Part shown: positions 1-4,640 of the stretch, piece by piece
Layout: the number at the start of each line of letters is the position of its first letter
Position numbering within the stretch: the stretch's first letter is position 1
The notes under the pieces: generated by a model
What the model saw: the letters and a program-made list of their open reading frames with translations, nothing else
What the model was told of the DNA's origin: nothing
Databases searched by the model: none
Translations under genes and position numbers: made by a program
NCBI GenBank assembly: GCA_900757695.1
Contig: CAAEOU010000313.1
Location: 1-5,671, forward strand
Length of the DNA: 5,671 bases
Origin: an uncultured Oscillospiraceae bacterium
GTDB taxonomy: Bacteria > Bacillota_A > Clostridia > Oscillospirales > Oscillospiraceae
Reading direction: 5' to 3'

Positions 1-6
1 GACCAC

Positions 7-44
7 GTCGGAGCAAGCTTTGTATCGCTTGCTCCGACTTTTTT
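7..44 (+). terminator. Strong intrinsic terminator (first of three)
   Basis: A perfect 12-bp inverted repeat (7-18 with 27-38, arm GTCGGAGCAAGC) has an 8-nt loop and is followed at once by six T residues (39-44). This is the classic Rho-independent shape on the plus strand. It should end transcription from a gene lying left of the window. No matching T-run sits on the minus-strand side, so it is not clearly bidirectional. Confidence 0.85.
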
Positions 45-83
45 ACAAAAGTCAGAGCGCACTCACGCCGCTGCTCATCCTTT

Positions 84-118
84 CCAAATCACAACCGCTG
101 CGCTGGGTTGTGATTTGG
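84..118. repeat. Perfect 13-bp inverted repeat without T-tract
   Basis: Arms 84-96 (CCAAATCACAACC) and 106-118 are exact reverse complements around a 9-nt GC-rich loop. No T-run follows directly, so on its own it is not a typical terminator. It sits 3 nt before the hairpin at 122-136 and may stack with it as a composite stop. It could instead be a protein-binding dyad. Confidence 0.6.
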
Positions 119-121
119 TAT

Positions 122-142
122 CGCCGCTTCGCGGCGTTTTTT
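122..142 (+). terminator. Compact intrinsic terminator (second)
   Basis: A 6-bp all-GC stem, CGCCGC (122-127) with GCGGCG (131-136), closes a 3-nt loop and is followed by six T residues (137-142). This is a short but very stable plus-strand terminator immediately after the 84-118 dyad. Confidence 0.8.
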
Positions 143-178
143 AATTTTATAGAAATATCGGTTTTGACCGTCCTTTGC

Positions 179-221
179 AGAAATCCCTTGAAACGAAATG
201 GTTTCAAGGGATTTCTTTTTT
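179..221 (+). terminator. Strong intrinsic terminator (third)
   Basis: Perfect 16-bp arms (179-194 and 201-216) enclose a 6-nt loop, with a T-run at 216-221. This third plus-strand terminator in about 215 bases makes the block an effective insulator between whatever lies to the left and the sequence to the right. Confidence 0.85.
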
Positions 222-292
222 AGCTTTACAATTTATGCTACGGGATAGAAACATAAAACAGTGCCGGACCTCTAAGAATTTTGCTGCCAGCT

Positions 293-616
293 TTACTTTG
301 GAATCCAGGGTAACAGTGAATACAAACAGTGCAGTGCTGGTATTGCCTCCGGAGACACTTCTCGTACAGGCTCCAGAATTCCCAAACACTTTTCTTCAAC
401 CATAAGCTGCCCACTTTCCAGGCCATGGTCACCGGGCCGCTGAAAGAAGCTGGCGCTACTCGCTTTATCCTCATTCATACCATCAGCAGTGCACAGAACT
501 TTACGGGAACCATTCTCGTTGACGTTATAGTAACCAAAATAGCCATATTTTCGTAGCCGATACCCCAGTTTTGAGACAGGTGGGAACAGCCGCCCTGCAA
601 AGAGCAGTTCTGCCAC
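293..616 (-). other. Unassigned minus-strand open frame, possible gene remnant
   Basis: The frame reads from a possible GTG at 616 to TAA at 293, about 107 residues. The composition from about residue 30 onward, for example KYGYFGYYNVNENGSR and later MVEEKCLGILEPVREVSPEA, looks more protein-like than random. However, the GTG has no well-spaced Shine-Dalgarno, and the same frame stays open upstream into the end of the PLD gene, so the 5' boundary is arbitrary. I recognise no family. It follows the PLD gene on the same strand by about 190 nt. It may be a decayed gene fragment, a small lineage-specific protein, or chance. A comparison showing synonymous bias in homologues would decide. Confidence 0.2.
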
Positions 617-694
617 ACCTCGATGTGGACGAAAGTATGATAGACACGGCCTATTGGTTCGAATCCAGACCGTGTCAGTGGCGGCGGAGCCGCT
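589..694 (+). ncRNA. Candidate tRNA-like structured RNA (acceptor/T-arm minihelix)
   Basis: The core is GACACGG (643-649) pairing perfectly with CCGTGTC (670-676) around a T-arm: TTGG (654-657), loop TTCGAAT (658-664), CCAG (665-668). The distances match a canonical tRNA 3' half exactly: a 17-nt T-arm region, 7 acceptor bases, then an A in the discriminator position (677). D and anticodon arms are absent; only CCT separates the acceptor strand from the T-arm. An outer helix can form between GCCGCCCTG (589-597) and 676-685 with one bulged T, enclosing CCACA/TGTGG (613-617/624-628) and the minihelix. A competing hairpin AGTGGC/GCCGCT lies at 677-694. No clear promoter or terminator is visible, and CCA is not encoded. 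A truncated tRNA or a tRNA-derived attachment-site scar is the main alternative. Confidence 0.35.
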
Positions 695-786
695 CACGTT
701 ACCTCTGGATCTGGGCCCAACGGTGTGACTCAGGCATTCACTCGGAAAATAGATAGACGGAATACCACACACAGAAGCGCAAAAAG

Positions 787-801
787 TCCAGCCTATTTGG
801 A
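787..801 (-). terminator. Weak possible terminator after the PLD gene
   Basis: On the minus strand, just past the PLD stop codon, a 4-bp stem TCCA/TGGA (787-790 with 798-801) is followed by CTTTTTG. The stem is too short for confidence; no better terminator is visible downstream of this gene. Confidence 0.2.
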
Positions 802-807
802 AATAAA

Positions 808-2193
808 TTATAGCAAATGCCGGAATGGCAAAGTAATTACCCGCAGGACAGCATACATGGCCTCTTTTCCCCAACTTAGCTTTCTAGGAACATAACTTGG
901 GCCATCTTCTATAGAGCCATCAGGACTCATGTGTCGGCTGCTTTCCTTCAGTACATCGAGTTGAGCACGGATCTGAGCATTTAGCCCCGGGCTTTTGATC
1001 GCAAGCATTAGCTCGGTGTCCAGATAAACACTCCTCATATCAAAGTTGCAGGAACCTGCGAGCGTCAGATCTTCGCCTATGAGCACGGCCTTAGTATGCT
1101 GTGCCTGCTCGCCCAGATATTCATAGATATGGGTGCCGGTGCTGCGGAGATGCGTTTTCTGATTTAAGTAGTCGGTGCAGCCAAAAGGATTTGTCCCACT
1201 TTCTACGGCATTGATCAGAATATCTGTTCTGGTACCCGCAGCACAGACAGTCCGAAGGTCCTCGTACATATCCTTACTGCATATAATGTAGGGCGTCTGA
1301 ACCAGAACGTTACTGTCCTGCGCCATAGCGTCTACCATGCGGGCCCACAGGATTGGTGTCTTATTTTCCGGCTCGATTGGATTGGACCATAGCTCCACGC
1401 TATATGCCGCCAGTGTGGCGGACTCCCATTCTGCTGTAGTCAAACTGTCTGTAAAGACTTCCGGGTAACGTTGGGCGGTCTGCTCATAACAGCCAGCCAG
1501 ATCGCTTTCACACCTTGAATCTTTAAAAACCTTACAGCATGGAAGCGCCCACACCGCCTCAAAATAATTCATCAGCTGTTGATAGGACTGGCCTGCCCCA
1601 GGCTCGGTTTCATATACTAAAATATCCCGGTCCACATTGTAGTGTTCTTGGTAATTGCCCAGGAAGCGGTTATCTGTATTTCTACCACCCAGGATATAGG
1701 CAAAGTCATCAGCGATCAGATACTTATCGTGCATCCGATAGTTGATTTTCCACGGGGTTAGAAGGTTGATCGGGTTGTAGAGCCGGATCTCCACGTTCTC
1801 ATGGCTTGACAACTGGCAAAGGTTCCTACTCATGGGAAGGAAATGTCCGCCATTGATGCCGTCCAGAAGCACCTGAACCCTGACACCGCGCTCGGCTGCC
1901 GCCCAAAGTGCGCCAATCACATCCTGGCCGCTTTCCTCATCCCAAAAATCAAACGTGGTGAGTATAATCCGCTCCTTTGCTTCCTCAATAAGCCGGAGCC
2001 GCCACAGCAGGGCATCAGAGTTGTCGTCGATGCTCCGCACCCGCTCTGGTGCGGTATGTTCATAGCGGATATCGTTCAGCCAATCTTCGGGAGTGGCCCT
2101 TTTGTGAAACGCCGGTGGAATGACTAGACAGAGAATGATGAATAAAAGCCACACAAGGAGCACCAGAGCGACATTCTTCACAAACCGTTTCAT
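808..2193 (-). CDS. Membrane-anchored phospholipase D-like / cardiolipin synthase-like protein
   Basis: This 461-residue protein belongs to the phospholipase D superfamily. Members form a phosphatidyl-histidine intermediate; cardiolipin synthases join two phosphatidylglycerols at the membrane. Residues 8-26 form one hydrophobic N-terminal anchor; the rest should form the two-lobed PLD fold. The first HKD motif is intact: H155, K157, D162, then GGRN at 169-172. The second has H366 and K368 and GSCN at 380-383, but G373 replaces the usual aspartate. The tail NFDMRSVYLDTEL (383-395) is typical of clostridial cardiolipin synthase-like proteins. The ATG at 2193 is supported by the anchor beginning at once and a modest AGG 9 nt upstream. 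The gene stands alone, divergent from DIP1984. It has one membrane segment rather than the usual two of ClsA, so PLD-family hydrolase or transferase is the safe call. Confidence 0.88.
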   Translation of the reverse strand: MKRFVKNVALVLLVWLLFIILCLVIPPAFHKRATPEDWLNDIRYEHTAPERVRSIDDNSDALLWRLRLIEEAKERIILTTFDFWDEESGQDVIGALWAAAERGVRVQVLLDGINGGHFLPMSRNLCQLSSHENVEIRLYNPINLLTPWKINYRMHDKYLIADDFAYILGGRNTDNRFLGNYQEHYNVDRDILVYETEPGAGQSYQQLMNYFEAVWALPCCKVFKDSRCESDLAGCYEQTAQRYPEVFTDSLTTAEWESATLAAYSVELWSNPIEPENKTPILWARMVDAMAQDSNVLVQTPYIICSKDMYEDLRTVCAAGTRTDILINAVESGTNPFGCTDYLNQKTHLRSTGTHIYEYLGEQAQHTKAVLIGEDLTLAGSCNFDMRSVYLDTELMLAIKSPGLNAQIRAQLDVLKESSRHMSPDGSIEDGPSYVPRKLSWGKEAMYAVLRVITLPFRHLL

Positions 2194-2398
2194 TTATCTG
2201 ACCTGCTTTCATATTGACGCCCCAGGGATTCCCGCCTGCTCGGGGCACCCATTGCTCTAGTCCGGCGCATGCCGGGGACAAGATAGGGAGTATCATATCG
2301 CCGTGGATGATGTGAAAAATTGCGGCTGCTGAAAATAGAAAAAATGCGGGCAGGAAAGGGAAAAGAAAGTTGAGCACTGGCCGTTCCGCGATAACATT
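2194..2398 (-). promoter_or_regulatory. Long GC-rich leader of the PLD gene
   Basis: From the predicted start near 2399 to the ATG is about 205 nt. It contains a CCGGC/GCCGG hairpin (2262-2266/2271-2275) and a GCCCC/GGGGC helix (2219-2223/2242-2246) that surrounds a GGG/CCC stem and lies close to the Shine-Dalgarno. I recognise no riboswitch class. It is either a structured 5' untranslated region or simply spacer. Confidence 0.3.
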
Positions 2399-2405
2399 GT
2401 TGCAA

Positions 2406-2434
2406 ATAATATCATACAATTTGATGAAATTCAA
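2406..2434 (-). promoter_or_regulatory. Sigma-A-type promoter for the PLD gene
   Basis: On the minus strand, TTGAAT (2434-2429) and TATTAT (2411-2406) are separated by exactly 17 nt. A TG sits one base upstream of the -10, making it an extended -10. Orientation and position fit the PLD gene, with a leader of about 205 nt. Confidence 0.65.
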
Positions 2435-2579
2435 GGTGTGTGGGGTTACTATCTGTCCCCAACGGAGCGGAGGCGAAGAACAGCGGTCCACAGTTCCTTG
2501 CTGGCCGGTTTGGTACCCACACAATATTTTTATCGCTAAAACCGTTGCTGCAAAAAGAATATTTTCGGGCAGACGATGG

Positions 2580-2607
2580 TTCCATTTCTGATAAAGTATG
2601 CTATACT
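2580..2607 (+). promoter_or_regulatory. Extended -10 promoter for DIP1984 and downstream RNA
   Basis: TATACT (2602-2607) is preceded by TG at 2599-2600, an extended -10. A weak -35, TTCCAT (2580-2585), lies 16 nt upstream. An overlapping TATAAT at 2607-2612 is a second possible -10. This is the only good plus-strand promoter before DIP1984, and with no terminator in between it probably also drives the RNA at 3244-3477. Confidence 0.6.
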
Positions 2608-2684
2608 ATAATTTATAATTGCTTTTATACATAGCGTTTATGGGATTCACGCTCTGTATGTATGTTTCAGTATTCAATCGGATA

Positions 2685-2766
2685 AGGAGAGATGCAGACG
2701 CTGTAAGATGCCTTTGAAACAGGCGGTATCTACATCTCCTAAGAAAGCCAGGGCTATAGAGCAGCC
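2685..2766 (+). promoter_or_regulatory. Structured leader of DIP1984
   Basis: The leader of about 175 nt can form a helix between 2685-2694 and 2733-2740 (AGGA plus GATG against CATCTCCT, with a 2-nt bulge). It encloses GCCT/AGGC (2710-2713/2721-2724) extended by GAT/ATC past a 3-nt bulge. A second small hairpin, GGCT/AGCC, spans 2752-2766. An AAGGAG at 2684-2689 lies 2 nt before an ATG giving the tiny frame MQTL. A second frame opens at 2708 and stops at 2785, 4 nt before the DIP1984 ATG (25 residues). No known riboswitch signature was recognised. Confidence 0.35.
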
Positions 2767-2789
2767 GATGGATCGGGAAGGGTGAAGTT

Positions 2790-3245
2790 ATGAAACTTGC
2801 AGAGGCTTTACAGGAACGCGCAGATCTGAACCGGAATATTGAACAGCTCAAAAACCGTTTGAGCAGCAATGCGCTGGTGCAGGAGGGCGAGCAACCGGTG
2901 GAATGCCCGGAGAATCTAAAACAGGAGCTGGATGCTTCCATTTCTCGCCTGTCCTATTTGATTGCGAGAATCAATCGGACCAACTGCCAGACTGTGGTTG
3001 AGGGGCAGACTCTGACAGAACTGATTGCCCAAAAGGATGCCCTGTCCCTCAAACTCCATGTATACCGGGATGTTGTGTACGCGGGAAGTCAGATATCCTA
3101 CCGCGCCAGAAATACGGAGATCAAGATCCGGTCTGCGTTCTCTGTGGCGGACTGGCAAAAGGAGATCGACCGGATGTCCAAAGAACTGCGCCGGCTGGAT
3201 AACCGGCTGCAAGAGAGCAACTGGAAGACCGACTTAGTGGAATAG
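2790..3245 (+). CDS. DIP1984 family protein (DUF6847; once annotated septicolysin)
   Basis: The 151-residue product matches the DIP1984 family from end to end. The N-terminus MKLAEALQERADLNRNIEQL, then NALVQEGE (27-34), RINRTN (60-65), TLTELIAQKDALSLKL (74-89) and the terminal NWKTDL (144-149) are family hallmarks. The protein is almost entirely charged amphipathic helix, with predicted coiled coils at about 1-25, 42-62 and 119-141; there is no signal peptide or membrane segment, so it should be cytoplasmic. Its biochemical function is not established. The ATG is backed by GGGAAGGG 7 nt upstream. It is the only protein gene of its transcription unit here, and the stop codon overlaps the first helix of the structured RNA downstream. 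That arrangement suggests the protein and RNA work together, for example as an RNA-binding partner; this is inference. Confidence 0.9.
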   Translation: MKLAEALQERADLNRNIEQLKNRLSSNALVQEGEQPVECPENLKQELDASISRLSYLIARINRTNCQTVVEGQTLTELIAQKDALSLKLHVYRDVVYAGSQISYRARNTEIKIRSAFSVADWQKEIDRMSKELRRLDNRLQESNWKTDLVE

Positions 3246-3477
3246 GCCAAAGTGCCTGGTAGCAGAAGCAGGGCGAATGCCGCGCGGCGACAGCGTAAGT
3301 CGCATCATGGATACACGGAAGGGCACGTGCGAGGTTCGAGTCCTCAAGAATTGTTATGCCCCGACTGCGTACAGATGTATTGTAACGGATGATTGTAATG
3401 ACCGGGTATTGACTGCGTCTGCGAGGGTGGGAATGGGGATGCTGTTCCAATGACAGCATGGATTGGCAGATTGGCCT
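3244..3477 (+). ncRNA. Candidate tRNA-like structured noncoding RNA
   Basis: The ends pair: AGGCCAA (3244-3250) with TTGGCCT (3471-3477), then AG/GA facing each other (3251-3252/3469-3470, a likely tandem sheared pair), then TGCC/GGCA (3253-3256/3465-3468). Inside, GCAGAAGCAG (3262-3271) pairs with CTGCGTCTGC (3413-3422), 9 of 10 bp. Enclosed are GCGAC/GTCGC with a 7-nt loop (3287-3303) and a two-tier arm: GGGCA/TGCCC (3321-3325/3357-3361) around a T-arm, GAGG TTCGAGT CCTC (3331-3345). A separate 7-bp hairpin occupies 3439-3459. CTGGTAGC at 3256-3263 resembles a D-loop. No intact tRNA acceptor or anticodon arm with U33 is found, so it is not an ordinary tRNA. It starts within the DIP1984 stop codon and is probably co-transcribed and processed. 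Y RNA-like or SPFH/RtcB-associated tRNA-like RNAs are the nearest known concept. Confidence 0.6.
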
Positions 3478-3481
3478 TTGA

Positions 3482-3528
3482 ACAAAAAGATCCGGCTGTG
3501 GATAACCCAAAGCATCCACAGCCGGATC
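3482..3528 (-). terminator. Intrinsic terminator of the MBOAT-DHHW operon
   Basis: Perfect 15-bp arms (3489-3503 and 3514-3528) enclose a 10-nt loop. On the minus strand the hairpin begins 3 nt after the DHHW stop codon and is followed by CTTTTTG, so it terminates that operon. On the plus strand it is followed by GGTTATTT, a poor U-tract, so it may only weakly end or protect the 3' side of the convergent noncoding RNA. Confidence 0.85.
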
Positions 3529-3530
3529 GG

Positions 3531-4628
3531 TTATTTCAGCGTGTCGCTGTTGTTCAGAACCAGGGAGCTGTAGAGAAACAGTACATCGCAGTTTTCAAAA
3601 TCAATGAACTGCCCGAGGTAGTCCGGCTGGATGTAGCGAATATCCACCAGAGTGATCCTGGAGTATCCGCTGAGCAGCAAAGGCGCAATGCTGGAGCCAA
3701 AAGAGTCGCGGAACAACACCAACTCCCGGCCGCTTTGGGCGTAAGGATTTTCCATGGTAATCAGAGACAGAGAACCGGAGAGGAACATTTCATAGGGGTC
3801 CTTTCCCATGGCACGCTCCATGTCGTACACCGTTCCGGTTCGGTTGTTCTGGTAATCATACACCGTGCAGTCCCGGATGGCATCGTTGATGAGATAGTGG
3901 ATGGACTCGGGGGCCAAGGGGAGGGCCGATTGTCCGCAGTAAACGCCGTAGAAGTCCCGCTCCAACACGGACTCTTCGTAATTTTGAGTCAAGGTGACCC
4001 CCATGGCCTGGGCCAGCCGCTCCGCCACATCGGTGATCCGCTCCTGCCGCCAATGGGTGTCGGTCCTGTAATAGTCGTCCCGCTCCAACAGGTCTGAGAT
4101 GGAGATATAGTCGGCAAAGCCAACCTTCTGTGCCATCAGGGACTCCAATTGCGCATAATCCATGGAGAGGTGCCCGCTCTCCCGGGCCAGAAAGCAGTTC
4201 TTGTCCGGGATTACGGAGAGGAACACCCGATTGCTGCCGTTCAGGTATTTGTCATAGAGGTACTGGAAGCGGCCTGCCGCCCGGTCCAGGGAGGACTCGT
4301 TCAGGGGGTATTCCACCGCGGCGGCGAAGCCGTCGGAAACATAGATCCCATTGTTGTCCTGCCGGTGGAACAGGCCGGTGGCGGACAGGGCTTTCAGTGT
4401 ACGGAACTGGTCCCGGAAGGGAAAATGATCCTGGGTGTAGGTTTCAAAGCCGGACATGAACCGCCCGCTCAGTACGGTATCCAAGGTGAACGCCGGCATG
4501 GCGGCCAGTTTCCTCCGCTCACTGTCCGAAGTGGCTTCCTTGGGGAGAAACAAACAGGCCAGAAAGGCCACGGCCAGAAGCAGCCCAAACAGGATACAGA
4601 CCGTCAGGTTTTTCTTTTTGCTATCCAT
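3531..4628 (-). CDS. DHHW / AlgJ-like SGNH-type O-acyltransferase partner
   Basis: The 365-residue protein has a short basic N-terminus and a membrane segment at residues 8-28, so most of it should lie outside the membrane. DHHW and AlgJ/AlgX proteins are SGNH-fold, and act with MBOAT proteins to O-acetylate surface polymers. The diagnostic motif is RTDTHW at 188-193, giving an Asp190/His192 pair, with the likely nucleophile Ser309 in FRDSFGSS (306-313). YTQDHFPFRDQF (64-75) is another family signature. The ATG is preceded by AGGAGG with 5-nt spacing. The gene begins 12 nt after the MBOAT stop, with the Shine-Dalgarno in that gap, so they form a translationally close operon. The acceptor polymer (peptidoglycan, teichoic acid or exopolysaccharide) cannot be told from the sequence. 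Confidence 0.87.
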   Translation of the reverse strand: MDSKKKNLTVCILFGLLLAVAFLACLFLPKEATSDSERRKLAAMPAFTLDTVLSGRFMSGFETYTQDHFPFRDQFRTLKALSATGLFHRQDNNGIYVSDGFAAAVEYPLNESSLDRAAGRFQYLYDKYLNGSNRVFLSVIPDKNCFLARESGHLSMDYAQLESLMAQKVGFADYISISDLLERDDYYRTDTHWRQERITDVAERLAQAMGVTLTQNYEESVLERDFYGVYCGQSALPLAPESIHYLINDAIRDCTVYDYQNNRTGTVYDMERAMGKDPYEMFLSGSLSLITMENPYAQSGRELVLFRDSFGSSIAPLLLSGYSRITLVDIRYIQPDYLGQFIDFENCDVLFLYSSLVLNNSDTLK

Positions 4629-4633
4629 GGTAT

Positions 4634-4639
4634 CCTCCT
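4634..4639 (-). promoter_or_regulatory. Shine-Dalgarno of the DHHW gene
   Basis: A perfect AGGAGG lies 5 nt before the ATG at 4628 and falls wholly in the 12-nt gap after the MBOAT stop codon. It fixes the DHHW start and supports translation as an operon. Confidence 0.85.
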
Positions 4640-4640
4640 A

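Noticed and set aside
2437..2523. An 8-bp inverted repeat TGTGTGGG/CCCACACA followed by a T-rich stretch, as a plus-strand terminator
   Set aside because: The 71-nt loop is too large and the T-run is interrupted and displaced.
2060..2524. A 154-codon minus-strand open frame covering the PLD promoter and gene start
   Set aside because: It overlaps the PLD gene start in another frame, runs through the promoter, and its sequence resembles no family.
3253..3352. An ordinary tRNA gene downstream of DIP1984
   Set aside because: The T-arm is good, but no 7-bp acceptor helix flanks it at the right distance and the candidate anticodon loop AGCGTAA lacks U33.
2694..3422. Eight-base complementarity between the DIP1984 leader (GCAGACGC, 2694-2701) and the RNA (3415-3422)
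   Set aside because: Given the lengths compared, an 8-base match is expected about once by chance.
3450..4097. A 215-codon plus-strand open frame
   Set aside because: It lies antisense to the well-supported DHHW gene, has no family resemblance, and arises from GC-rich complementary codons.
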